The notes under the pieces: generated by a model
Database searches by the model: none
What the model was told of the DNA's origin: nothing
Seen by the model: only the letters and a program-made list of their open reading frames with translations
Origin: Planctomycetales bacterium
Lineage (GTDB): Bacteria > Planctomycetota > UBA11346
Reading direction: 5' to 3'
Length of the DNA: 24,939 nt
Assembly (NCBI GenBank): GCA_025362255.1
Contig: JANYGY010000089.1
Coordinates: 1 to 24,939, forward strand
Shown here: positions 7,472 through 15,891 of the stretch, piece after piece
How the letters are laid out: each line of letters opens with the position of its first letter
Numbering within the stretch: the first letter of the stretch is position 1
Made by a program: the position numbers and the translations under genes

Positions 7472-9892
7472 TCAGGTGAGCTTGTTGTCGATGAAGCCTT
7501 CGAGCTTCCGGGCGCGGGTCGGGTGCTGCAGTTTTTTGATCGACTTGGCTTCGATCTGACGGATGCGTTCACGGGTCACGTTGAAGCGCCGGCCGACTTC
7601 TTCGAGGGTATAGGTATAACCGTCGACGATGCCGAAACGTAGGCAGATGATTTCGCGTTCGCGGTCACTGAGGGTGTCGAGAACTTCGGTGATCTTCTCT
7701 TTCAGCAGCTCGTTGGAGCTGATGTTGGCCGGGTTCTGGGTCGACTTGTCTTCGAGGAAGTCGCCGAAGTTGCAGTCGTCGCTGTCACCGATCGGACGAT
7801 CGAGCGAGATCGGATGCTTGCAGGCATGGATGACCCGTTTGCATTCCTGGACACTGATGCCAGCGCGCACGGCGACTTCTTCGATGGTGCCTTCGCGGCC
7901 GGTGTCCTGCAAGATATCCTTCTGGATCTTCCGCAGTTTGCCCATGGTTTCGATCATGTGCACCGGGATGCGGATGGTCCGCGCCTGGTCGGCGATCGCC
8001 CGGGTGATGCCCTGACGAATCCACCACGTGGCGTAGGTCGAAAATTTGTAGCCGCGCTTGTACTCGTATTTCTCGACGCCCTTCATCAGGCCGGTGTTGC
8101 CTTCCTGGATCAGATCCAGGAAAGACAGACCGCGGTTGCGGTACTTCTTGGCGATCGAGACCACCAAGCGCAAGTTGCCGCAGGAGAGTTTCTGCTTGGC
8201 GTCTTCGTAGGCGCGGAACCGCCGTGAAACGCCGAGGCATCGCTCGAGGAAGCCATCGATGTGTTCGCCAACCAGGTCGGCGATCTTCTGCAGTTCGACT
8301 TCCTTTTCCTTGGCGACCTTGGGCTTGGCCTTGCGGTTCTGATCGACTTCACGGCGGATACGCAGCACCTTGCGGCGAAGGTCGAGCATCTCGTCTTTTG
8401 TCTGGATCACGGTCTTCGCGTCGAGCTCCATCTCTTCGAGCAGGCGATAGGCGCGAGTAAGCCGATTGCGCAGCAGACGCTCATCGGCTGCGCGGATTTC
8501 GTCATTCTCGAAATCGTTGATCACGACCTTGGCGGTCATCGGGCTGACATGGGCAATCAGCCGGGCGAGGGTCGCCAGATGGGTCGCCGCGCGGTCGAGG
8601 AACACGTCACGTGACGGCGAGCTGCCATGGCTCTTGGCGTTCTTCTCTTGCTGTTCCTTGATCTCTTTCTGTTCTTCGACCCACTGAATACCGGCCTTGA
8701 TGCCCATGATGGTGGTCATCGCCTTGCGCCGGAAACCTTCGCGGAAGATTTCGATCGAGCGCGCGTACTCGATTTCCTGATCGCGGGTCAGCAGGGGGAT
8801 TTCGCCCATCTGCGACAGGTAGAGCCGAACCGGATCGTCGTTCTTCTCGTTGGGTTCGACGTCTTCACCTTCGCCGGTCGGAGCCAGGCGTTCGAAGCGG
8901 CTGGTACCGGCCTCGGCTTCGCCGTCGCCGCCCGTGCCCTCTTCGACTTCCTCTTCGGTGTCGTCGCCGCCGCCGTCTTCGACCAGCTCGACGCCCCGGG
9001 ATTCAAGTTGTTCGAGGATCTGGTCGAGCAGTTCCGGGTCGTTCATCGCATCTGGCAGCAGGGCGTTGAGCTGGTCGTAAGTGACCGAGCCTTTGCCCTT
9101 GCTGGTCTTGACCAGGTTGGTGACGACGTCCTTGATCGACATCGGCCCTTCGCTGGCGGCCGCCGCGGGCGCCCCCGCAGCGGAAGTTGACGGAGCATCC
9201 GGGGCTTCTTCGCCATCAGCTGCCGTGGCAGTTGCCCGGGTCGTTTTTTCGCCTTTGCCACGTGCCGCAGGGGCGGCTGCCTTGGCCGCAGGTTTCGCGG
9301 CAGGCTTGGCAACTGCCTTTGCGACCGGTTTCGTTACGGAGTCGTCGGAATCATCGCCAAACGGCGCTTCATCTTCATCGCCGAGATCGTCGGGGGCGGC
9401 TGCAGATGTGGCCGACGTGATCTCGGCTTTGGCGTCTTTGACGACCGACCCCTTCGACTTGGCTGGTTGCGGAGTCGCCGACTTTACGGCTGGCTTGGCT
9501 GATTCAGCTTTGCCGGCAGGGGCCTTGGGAGCCGAAGGAGCTGCCGTTTTCGTCGCCGCTGGTTTCGCAGGCGCCGCTTTGGCCACGGGTTTATCTTCGC
9601 TGACTTTGACCGGCTTTTTCGCAGCTGGCTTGTCTGCAACCGGCTTGTCCGCAGCCGGCTTGTCCGCAACTGGCTTGGGGGCCGCTTTAGCTGCTGGTTT
9701 CGGTGCGGGCGCCTTGGGGGCCACCGTCTTCGGTGCTGCCGCCTTGGGACTAGCAGGTTTCACGCTCGCGGACTTGGCGGGCGTTTTGAGCACGTCCTGG
9801 TCTGACTTGGCCTCAACGATCTTCACCGCGCTTTTGCGGTCGGACTTATCGTTTTTTGCGGTGGTGGGCTTGGTGCTGAGAGTCTTGGCCAT
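7472..9892 (-). CDS. rpoD: Primary RNA polymerase sigma factor (sigma-70/RpoD) with long Lys/Ala/Pro-rich N-terminal tail
   Basis: An 806-residue housekeeping sigma factor. Region 1.1 is at about 251-305 ([19 protein letters not shown]). Region 1.2 is at 352-385 ([21 protein letters not shown]). A non-conserved insert follows to about 565. Region 2 is at 570-650, including [19 protein letters not shown] and [11 protein letters not shown]. Region 3 is at about 660-735. Region 4 is at 738-800, with helix-turn-helix [20 protein letters not shown]. The first 250 residues are unusual: low-complexity, Lys/Ala/Pro-rich, with repeated ADKPx and AKPAAK units, broken by an acidic patch (171-184). The tail resembles histone-H1-like bacterial proteins. 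No Shine-Dalgarno is seen at the first ATG. An internal ATG at 9142 would give a conventional 556-residue RpoD. Confidence 0.95.
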   Translation of the reverse strand: MAKTLSTKPTTAKNDKSDRKSAVKIVEAKSDQDVLKTPAKSASVKPASPKAAAPKTVAPKAPAPKPAAKAAPKPVADKPAADKPVADKPAAKKPVKVSEDKPVAKAAPAKPAATKTAAPSAPKAPAGKAESAKPAVKSATPQPAKSKGSVVKDAKAEITSATSAAAPDDLGDEDEAPFGDDSDDSVTKPVAKAVAKPAAKPAAKAAAPAARGKGEKTTRATATAADGEEAPDAPSTSAAGAPAAAASEGPMSIKDVVTNLVKTSKGKGSVTYDQLNALLPDAMNDPELLDQILEQLESRGVELVEDGGGDDTEEEVEEGTGGDGEAEAGTSRFERLAPTGEGEDVEPNEKNDDPVRLYLSQMGEIPLLTRDQEIEYARSIEIFREGFRRKAMTTIMGIKAGIQWVEEQKEIKEQQEKNAKSHGSSPSRDVFLDRAATHLATLARLIAHVSPMTAKVVINDFENDEIRAADERLLRNRLTRAYRLLEEMELDAKTVIQTKDEMLDLRRKVLRIRREVDQNRKAKPKVAKEKEVELQKIADLVGEHIDGFLERCLGVSRRFRAYEDAKQKLSCGNLRLVVSIAKKYRNRGLSFLDLIQEGNTGLMKGVEKYEYKRGYKFSTYATWWIRQGITRAIADQARTIRIPVHMIETMGKLRKIQKDILQDTGREGTIEEVAVRAGISVQECKRVIHACKHPISLDRPIGDSDDCNFGDFLEDKSTQNPANISSNELLKEKITEVLDTLSDREREIICLRFGIVDGYTYTLEEVGRRFNVTRERIRQIEAKSIKKLQHPTRARKLEGFIDNKLT
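9611..9670. repeat. Tandem 15-bp repeats within the rpoD tail
   Basis: Four consecutive 15-bp units (9611-9625, 9626-9640, 9641-9655, 9656-9670) of the form (c/t)ggcttgtc(c/t)gcarc encode the Ala-Asp-Lys-Pro-x repeats of the sigma-factor tail. The first unit is more diverged. Such repeats could change copy number by slippage without breaking the frame. Confidence 0.75.
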
Positions 9893-10021
9893 GTAAGTTT
9901 CGCTGGAGGTCGTAAGACGACAAAACCCGCCTTTGGCTTAGTGGTCGATCCGTCACGCAGAGTCGCGGGGAGCGCCGGTTCAGCCCGCAGGGCGGGTAAC
10001 GTCTCATAGATTTTATGGACC

Positions 10022-10051
10022 ATTATAAGCCGGATCAAGTGGCGGCGCCAA
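10022..10051 (-). promoter_or_regulatory. Sigma-70-type promoter of rpoD
   Basis: On the minus strand, a -35 box TTGGCG (10046-10051) and a perfect -10 box TATAAT (10022-10027) are separated by 18 bp. This predicts a transcript start near 10014 and a leader of about 120 nt before the rpoD ATG. The leader contains GC-rich inverted segments (for example gtcgt-ctt-acgac just before the start). The promoter lies in the gap between the kinase stop and rpoD, so rpoD can be expressed independently of the kinase. Confidence 0.7.
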
Positions 10052-10068
10052 GGCCCACTCGTTGCTCG

Positions 10069-10103
10069 GTCAGGAGTCAGCCGTCAGCTGTCAACCGTCA
10101 GCG
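10069..10103. repeat. Five tandem heptamers (GTCAGnn) over the kinase stop codon
   Basis: GTCAG or GTCAA starts at 10069, 10076, 10083, 10090 and 10097, an exact 7-bp spacing. The last unit contains the kinase stop codon (minus-strand TGA at 10100-10098). The remaining units lie in the gap upstream of the rpoD promoter. Confidence 0.75.
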
Positions 10104-13100
10104 ATCTAAGCCCAGGCCCCCGGCGACTCGCCGCCAGTGCTCAGCGGCGGTCGGGACTTTGGCCCACGATCCTTCCCAGGTTCGCCCGATCTGCTTGAGG
10201 GTCAGCACCCGGCGCAGCACGTCGAGGCCCTTGTCGGGTGCGGTGGGCAGGATCAGTCGCTCAAGACTGCGACCGGCTCCCTGGTCATCACCCAGCGGCC
10301 GCAGATCAGTTACCCGGGTTCCGCTGAGGCGCAGCTCAATAAGCGGAAGCAACCGGATGGGACTAATATCTGCAACAGCCGAGCCATCTAGGACCAGGGT
10401 GGTCAACGGGGTGGCTGCCAGCGGACGCAGATCGATGACCGGCGTATTGGTCAGATCGAGCAGCGCCAAGGGCATGCCGCGCAATGGGGTCAGATCGGCG
10501 ACTCGGCTGTCGGCCAAATTGAGGGCCGACAGCTTGGCGCCTTGGAGGGTGGCGAGCGAGGTCAGGGGACTGCGATGCAAATCGAGCCACGTCAGCGGCA
10601 TGCCGACCAAGGGCGAAAGATCATTGAGCGGCAGACCACTGAGGTCGAGGGCGGTCAACGCCATGCCTTTCAAGGGCGCGATGTCGGCCACCGCTGTTCC
10701 GGTGATGGTGAGCACCGTCAGCGGCATCCCAGCCAACGGGCTCAGATCGGTGACCCGGGTCCCGGCGAGGTGCAAGGCGGTCAAGCGCATGCCGGTCAGC
10801 GGCGCGAGGTCGGCAACCAGGGTGCCGGTGGCATCAAGATCGGCGAGCTTCATGCCCTTGAGGGGAATGAGATCGAGGACGCGGGTGCCAGCGAGCGACA
10901 ACGTGGTCAGCGGCATCCCGACTAAAACCGCGAGGTCCTGCACCCGTGTGCGCGCGAGCCGCAACGAGGTCAGCGGCAGGCGCTCGAGCGGGGTCAGGTC
11001 GGTGACGGCGGTGTCCGAGATATCGAGTTCTTCGAGCGGCAAGGTGCTCAGCGGAGTCAGATCTTCGACCCGTGTCCCGGCCAAGCGCAATGACGTCAGC
11101 GGCAGGCCGGCGAGAGGCTCAAGGCTGCGCACCGGGGTGTCGGTGAGATCGAGGCTGAGCAGCGGCATCCGGCGCAACGGAGCGATGTCGAGGGCCTTGG
11201 TGTGAGCGAGCGACAGGTGGCTGATCGGTAGCCCTTCGAGGGCCGAGAGGTCGTAGACATCGCCGCGGTTGGCGAGGCCTTCGATCGTGAGTTTGCCATC
11301 CTTGTCGGCGCTGAATCCTGCCCGCGTGCAGCCAGGCCACTGTTTCTCAAGCCGCACCCGATACAGCAGCATCAAGTCGCGGCCGTTCTGATAGAGGCTT
11401 TCCGCGACGGTGTACGCACCCTGGCGGACCAGCACGTCGGCGATCGCGGTCAGATGGGCGCTGGAGCGTTCGCCACCTGGGCCATCAGCGGGTGCGCCGA
11501 TGATCTCGCTGCCGACCGGCTGGCCGGCCCGACGGACCAGATCGAGCAGCAGTTTTCCATCGGCGTCATTAGGTTTGCCCTGGGTATAGGCGGCGAAGGC
11601 GATGCCGGCGGCGGTCCAATCCTGTTCGCGGATAGCCATCTGCCCGGCGAGCAGGCGAGCTTCGGCCAGGGCCGGATCATATTGGATCGCGAGGTCGACA
11701 TCGGCCCGGGCTTCGGCGAAATCCTTGTTGTCGACGGCGCGTTGCGCCTTGGCCACCAGTGCCGGTGCCGCCCGTTGCTGATCGGCGGCGCGGCGGTCCT
11801 GCTCGATCTTCAGTTCGCCCAACCGCAATTGGGCTTCACGCGCCGATTGCTGGTATTTATGGCGTTCTTTGAGGATCGCATTGAACAGGAAGATCGTGAC
11901 CACGACGACGATGCCGACGCACACGATGATCGCGGTGAATACTTCCTGATTCCGCCGCATGAGCTTGACCAGGGCTTCCCAGGTCGAGTCCTCTTTGGCG
12001 CTGACCTGGCGATCGGCCAGATACAGCTCGATGTCATTGCGCAGGGCGAGCACGCTCTGGTATCGATCGGTCTTGTCGCGCGCCAGGGCTTTCAGCGCAA
12101 TCGCCGAGAGCTCGGGGGGAATCGTGCGATCGGGGGCGCGGCTTTCCGGGGCCAGCACCCGCCCGGCGACCACGTCTTCGAGGATCGCGCGCACACTGCG
12201 CCCGCGCACCGGTGGCGACAAGGTGAGGATTTCGTACAGCAGGGCGCCGAGGCTGTAGATGTCGGAGCGTTCGTCGATGTCGCTCAACGCCCCGCGGGCC
12301 TGCTCAGGCGCCATGTAGGCCGGTGTGCCTTCGATCAGCTTGCCGTCGATCTCGGCGTCTTGCGAGGCGAAGCCTTCGACCAGGACCTTGAGCCGCTCGT
12401 CCGTGGCCAAAGGCCGGTTGGGCTCGGGTACGACGAGTTGACTGCGGCCGACGCCTTTGCCCGCCGCGAGCTGCCCAAGGTTGGTCGCCCGCACATGATG
12501 ATGAGTCCACTGCTTGGCACTGCCGCTGCGCCCGACGGCGACCTTGGCCAAGCCCCAGTCCATCACCAGCACCTCACCGAAATCACCGACCATCAGATTA
12601 GCCGGCTTGAGGTCTCGATGGATCACCCCGCGATCATGGGCGAACGCGATCGCGTTGAGCACCGCGAGATAGATGTTCAGCATCCGGGCGAGGCTGTGCT
12701 CGGGCACCGCCGACGGATCATCATGGATCAGCTTGGCGATCGCCGGTGTACGTTGGTCATCAAGGATCTGGGCGAGCGATTTGCCCTTCACCAGTTTCAT
12801 GGTGAAAAACAGCCGACCGTCGGCATCGACCCCCAGGTCATGCACCGGCACGATGTTCGGATGTTCGAGCTGACCGGTGATCTGGGCTTCTTCGACGAAG
12901 CGTTGGCGCGAACGATCCTTCTGATCCGTGAGCAGGATCTTCATCGCGACGTCGCGCCGGATGTCGCGGTCGACCGAACGCAGGATCACGCCCATGCCGC
13001 CGCGCGCGATTTCTCCGGCGATGACGTACTTTTCTTCGCCCGGGCGCTGCGCCAGGACTTCGTCGACGGTGCCGCCGGTCGCCGTCCGGCTGCCGCTGGT

Positions 13101-13508
13101 CGGACCCTGGCGACCGGTGGGCAAGGTGGTGGTGCCTCCGGTCGGCGTGCGCTCGCCGATGGTCGTCGGGTGTTCGAGGGTGACGCCGCCTTCCATGCCG
13201 ACGTGGCTCAGGCTGGCTTTGGGTCCGACGACCGAATCAGGTACGGCAGAAAGGTGGCTGCTCTCGTCCGGCAGGTAGATCACTGAATCGTGATGACCGA
13301 CTTCAATCGTCACGGTTTCGGGATTCTTTGGCAGCTTCGCCCCAGCGCCGTGCGCTTTCAGCGGTTCGAGTCCCTGACCGGCCGGCGACGGGGCGCTCAA
13401 AACCGCGCCACAGGCCGGACAACGGCGGGGCGTGGGCACCGACAGCGCCGCGCTGCAAGCCGGACATTCGCGACGGTTAATCGCGTGGACGCTGGTGGTG
13501 ATGCTCAT
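10098..13508 (-). CDS. Membrane Ser/Thr protein kinase with N-terminal zinc ribbon and C-terminal leucine-rich repeats
   Basis: A 1136-residue Hanks-type kinase. It has a zinc ribbon (CPAC at 15-18, CPAC at 30-33) and a low-complexity linker. The kinase domain starts near 161: glycine loop GEIARGGMG, catalytic K190, HRDLKPAN (297-304), DWG (317-319) in place of DFG, and GTPAYMAPEQ (394-403). One transmembrane helix is at about 523-545. A coiled-coil, TPR-like segment (550-650) is followed by 14-15 leucine-rich repeats of exactly 21 residues, ending in a short tail. The LRR part is probably outside the cytoplasm and may sense a ligand. The activation segment carries about 60 extra residues. 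The frame stays open to 14438, but that part overlaps glmM antisense and lacks motifs; the ATG at 13508 gives the zinc-ribbon N-terminus. Target unknown. Confidence 0.93.
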   Translation of the reverse strand: MSITTSVHAINRRECPACSAALSVPTPRRCPACGAVLSAPSPAGQGLEPLKAHGAGAKLPKNPETVTIEVGHHDSVIYLPDESSHLSAVPDSVVGPKASLSHVGMEGGVTLEHPTTIGERTPTGGTTTLPTGRQGPTSGSRTATGGTVDEVLAQRPGEEKYVIAGEIARGGMGVILRSVDRDIRRDVAMKILLTDQKDRSRQRFVEEAQITGQLEHPNIVPVHDLGVDADGRLFFTMKLVKGKSLAQILDDQRTPAIAKLIHDDPSAVPEHSLARMLNIYLAVLNAIAFAHDRGVIHRDLKPANLMVGDFGEVLVMDWGLAKVAVGRSGSAKQWTHHHVRATNLGQLAAGKGVGRSQLVVPEPNRPLATDERLKVLVEGFASQDAEIDGKLIEGTPAYMAPEQARGALSDIDERSDIYSLGALLYEILTLSPPVRGRSVRAILEDVVAGRVLAPESRAPDRTIPPELSAIALKALARDKTDRYQSVLALRNDIELYLADRQVSAKEDSTWEALVKLMRRNQEVFTAIIVCVGIVVVVTIFLFNAILKERHKYQQSAREAQLRLGELKIEQDRRAADQQRAAPALVAKAQRAVDNKDFAEARADVDLAIQYDPALAEARLLAGQMAIREQDWTAAGIAFAAYTQGKPNDADGKLLLDLVRRAGQPVGSEIIGAPADGPGGERSSAHLTAIADVLVRQGAYTVAESLYQNGRDLMLLYRVRLEKQWPGCTRAGFSADKDGKLTIEGLANRGDVYDLSALEGLPISHLSLAHTKALDIAPLRRMPLLSLDLTDTPVRSLEPLAGLPLTSLRLAGTRVEDLTPLSTLPLEELDISDTAVTDLTPLERLPLTSLRLARTRVQDLAVLVGMPLTTLSLAGTRVLDLIPLKGMKLADLDATGTLVADLAPLTGMRLTALHLAGTRVTDLSPLAGMPLTVLTITGTAVADIAPLKGMALTALDLSGLPLNDLSPLVGMPLTWLDLHRSPLTSLATLQGAKLSALNLADSRVADLTPLRGMPLALLDLTNTPVIDLRPLAATPLTTLVLDGSAVADISPIRLLPLIELRLSGTRVTDLRPLGDDQGAGRSLERLILPTAPDKGLDVLRRVLTLKQIGRTWEGSWAKVPTAAEHWRRVAGGLGLDR
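10275..11219. repeat. 63-bp repeats encoding 21-residue leucine-rich repeats
   Basis: Fourteen full and one partial coding repeats with the pattern LxLxxTxVxDLxPLxGMPLT occur in the C-terminal part of the kinase, each exactly 21 residues. The units have diverged from each other in sequence, so the array is not recent. The pattern resembles internalin-type LRRs (22 residues) with Thr at the Asn position. Confidence 0.9.
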
Positions 13509-13595
13509 GACTCTTCGACTGGCCCCGTGCGAATTTCTTACTGTGGTTCTGCTCCGGTCCTTGCAAACGGCGGCTGCGACCATCGGCTCCGACGT

Positions 13596-14984
13596 ATGAC
13601 CATCACCTCGGCTCCGGTTTCCCTGCGTTGCGTCGTCAGCGTCTCGGGAATCCGGGGAATCATCGGCGACACTCTCAATATCGACGAGCTGCTGCGTCTG
13701 GCGGCTGCCTACGGCACGGCCCTCGCCCCCGGGGGTCTGGTGGTGCTCGGGCGGGACAGCCGGCCGACCGGGCCGCTGGTCGCGCAAGCAGTCGCCGCCG
13801 GGCTGCGCGCAGCCGGCTGCAGCGTGGTCGACATCGGCCTCGTGCCGACGCCCACCGTGCCGATCATGATCGAAGAGCTCAAAGCCCAGGGCGGCATCCA
13901 GATCAGCGCCTCGCACAATCCAGCCGAATGGAATGCGCTGAAACTTTTTTCCGGTGCCGGCCGCAATGTCGATCAGGCCCAGCTCGATCAGGTGCTCGCG
14001 GCCTATGCCCAGCCGCCAGCGTGGCAGGGCTTCGCCCGTTGCGGCGGATTCCGGACCATCGACACGGCCTTGGATGTGCACCTCGAACGCATCCTGCGGG
14101 TGGTCGATGTCGAGCTGATCAGACGGGCGAATCTCACGGTGGTGCTCGACAGCGTGAATGGTGCTGGTTCGGCCATCGGCCCGAAGCTGCTGGCGGCCCT
14201 GGGCTGCCGAGTGGTGCCGATCTACACCCGACCTGATCAGCTCTTTCCGCGCGATCCCGAACCCACCGCGCACAACGTGAGGCATTTGGGCGGAGTGGTC
14301 CGCGCGATGGACGCCGACATCGGATTCGTCCAGGATCCAGACGCCGACCGGTTGGCGATCGTCGACGATCGCGGCAGCTACATTGGCGAGGAATATACCT
14401 TGGTGCTGTGCGCTGCCGCGCGCCTGGCAGCCGAACATCTTGCCGGCACGGCCAACCTCGTGGTGTGCACCAATCTCTCGACCAGCCGGATGCTTGAAGA
14501 CGTCGCAGCCCGCTTCAAAGCGCGGGTCGTCCGCTCACAAGTCGGTGAGGCCCACGTCGTCACCGCGATGCAGCACGAACGCGCCGTCATCGGGGGCGAG
14601 GGCAATGGCGGGATCATCGATCCGCGGGTGGTCTGGGGCCGCGACAGCCAGATCGGCATGGCCCTGGTGCTCGAATACCTGGCGCGCGCCAAGCAGCCCT
14701 TGTCGGAAGTCGTGAACGCCATCCCGCGGTATGCGATCCACAAAGAAAAGCTGGCTCTCGATCGCGCCGGGGTGACCCGCGCCATCGAGGTGGTCGCTCG
14801 TCATCCGCTCGCCCAGGGCGCCGAGGTCATCACTCTCGACGGCTTGAAACTCGTCTGGCCCGACCGTTGGATGCATCTGCGCGCGAGCGGCACTGAACCC
14901 ATGAGCCGGGTGATCGCCGAAGCGCCCACGCCGGACCAGGCCCGCGACCTCTGCGCCCAGGTCCGTGCTGTTATCGGTATGTGA
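13596..14984 (+). CDS. glmM: Alpha-D-phosphohexomutase, likely phosphoglucosamine mutase
   Basis: A 462-residue enzyme of the phosphoglucomutase/phosphomannomutase superfamily. All four family loops are present: phosphoserine loop SASHNP (104-109, catalytic S106), metal-binding DPDADR (247-252), sugar-specificity loop GEGNGG (334-339), and phosphate-binding RASGTEP (429-435). The GEGNGG loop and overall form fit glucosamine-6-P to glucosamine-1-P conversion for UDP-GlcNAc synthesis. Phosphomanno- or phosphoglucomutase activity cannot be excluded, so the symbol is tentative. The frame is open from 13290, but that part overlaps the kinase gene. ATG 13596 is the sensible start; no Shine-Dalgarno is visible. 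It is divergent from the kinase with an 87-bp gap. Confidence 0.9.
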   Translation: MTITSAPVSLRCVVSVSGIRGIIGDTLNIDELLRLAAAYGTALAPGGLVVLGRDSRPTGPLVAQAVAAGLRAAGCSVVDIGLVPTPTVPIMIEELKAQGGIQISASHNPAEWNALKLFSGAGRNVDQAQLDQVLAAYAQPPAWQGFARCGGFRTIDTALDVHLERILRVVDVELIRRANLTVVLDSVNGAGSAIGPKLLAALGCRVVPIYTRPDQLFPRDPEPTAHNVRHLGGVVRAMDADIGFVQDPDADRLAIVDDRGSYIGEEYTLVLCAAARLAAEHLAGTANLVVCTNLSTSRMLEDVAARFKARVVRSQVGEAHVVTAMQHERAVIGGEGNGGIIDPRVVWGRDSQIGMALVLEYLARAKQPLSEVVNAIPRYAIHKEKLALDRAGVTRAIEVVARHPLAQGAEVITLDGLKLVWPDRWMHLRASGTEPMSRVIAEAPTPDQARDLCAQVRAVIGM

Positions 14985-15019
14985 GAGGTATGTGACCGGC
15001 ATGTGACCGGGACGCGAGC
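14976..15019. repeat. 11-bp tandem repeat at the 3' end of glmM
   Basis: GGTATGTGAGA, GGTATGTGACC and GGCATGTGACC follow each other at 14976, 14987 and 14998, with a degenerate fourth unit at 15009. The first unit contains the glmM stop codon, so a unit gain or loss would hardly alter the protein. Three to four short units without spacers do not make a CRISPR array. Confidence 0.75.
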
Positions 15020-15131
15020 GGTTCCGATAAAAGCCGTTCAATCAGATTGCTTTGTCGCCACCCACGCGAAAAATCGCGACCGCTGCTGGTTTTCGTTCCC
15101 GATCACTCTCCGCCACGCGTTTGTCCCCATC

Positions 15132-15887
15132 ATGCCCACCCAGAACTGGTCGATGTCCCTGACTGGCTACCCTGCCCACGCGCGCTCCGGCACGCGGGTC
15201 GTCGGGGTGTCGCATATGAGCACCTTTTCGGCGATGCGGGTGGCCGAGGGCATGGGATTGGCGTCGGGCTGGTTGTTCGCCGAAGGATCGCAACCCCAAC
15301 TTGAGGGATTCCGCGCGGGCGCGCCGCAGTCGGTCGTGTTGGGTCAGATCCTGGACTCGCGGATGGTCGTACAGACCGAAGGGCTGGCCAACGGCTCATT
15401 GGTTTTCGCCGCGTCCAGACCCGACGATGGCGCGCCGTTGTCGGGGCGCTCGCTGATCGCCTGGGCCGAGGCCAAGGGCCGGGCGTGGGTCGAAGTCATC
15501 GACAATGAGGTGTGTTATTGGGGCGGGCTTGACGATGCGCGCTTGGCGCAAGTGCTGTGCTGGTTTTTGAGCCAGCGGCCGATGGACCTGGAATGGAAGA
15601 AGCTCGTCATCGAAAGCAGGACCTTCACGCGATTGAGAAATGGGCTCTTTGAGCATGGCTGGACGCGCAACCTCGGTCTGGTGAGCCCGGGCAAACACCA
15701 GGATCTATGGGCTGGCGTGCATCAGACGTGCATGCTTGAACACAGCAGATTACCGCTGCCCTCGCGGGTTGCGGTCGGCTTGCGGTTGCGCGCCGACCTC
15801 GGCGAATTCACCGCCCGCGACATCGCCGATCGCTGTCCGATAAGTGATGAATCGGGCAAGGCGCGTCTGCTTTCGGGAGAATTCTAA
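15132..15887 (+). CDS. Hypothetical protein (no family recognised)
   Basis: A 251-residue protein with no motif I recognise. It is mostly soluble in character, with no signal peptide or membrane segment, and its codon use matches neighbouring genes. Several in-frame ATGs exist. I chose 15132 because codons between 15003 and 15131 lack coding bias and that stretch holds repeats. The ATGs at 15153 and 15216 are alternatives, and none has a clear ribosome site. It is the first gene of a dense six-gene run; the next start lies 4 nt after its stop. Co-transcription with envelope proteins is the only functional hint. Confidence 0.75.
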   Translation: MPTQNWSMSLTGYPAHARSGTRVVGVSHMSTFSAMRVAEGMGLASGWLFAEGSQPQLEGFRAGAPQSVVLGQILDSRMVVQTEGLANGSLVFAASRPDDGAPLSGRSLIAWAEAKGRAWVEVIDNEVCYWGGLDDARLAQVLCWFLSQRPMDLEWKKLVIESRTFTRLRNGLFEHGWTRNLGLVSPGKHQDLWAGVHQTCMLEHSRLPLPSRVAVGLRLRADLGEFTARDIADRCPISDESGKARLLSGEF

Positions 15888-15891
15888 GCGC

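Noticed and set aside
9081..9896. 271-codon Ala/Gly/Leu-rich open frame opposite the rpoD tail
   Set aside because: It arises from the low-complexity codons of the RpoD tail read in reverse complement; no independent support.
11454..13286. 610-codon open frame on the plus strand opposite the kinase
   Set aside because: It is the antisense shadow of the kinase, whose minus-strand frame has all catalytic motifs, a TM helix and regular LRRs. The plus-strand product shows no family features.
13509..14438. Kinase frame staying open upstream of the chosen ATG
   Set aside because: This part overlaps the glmM gene on the opposite strand, which has all its active-site loops. The zinc-ribbon start at 13508 is far more plausible.
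14976..15019. CRISPR-like short repeats
   Set aside because: Units are 11 bp without spacers and no cas genes are present; this is a simple tandem repeat.
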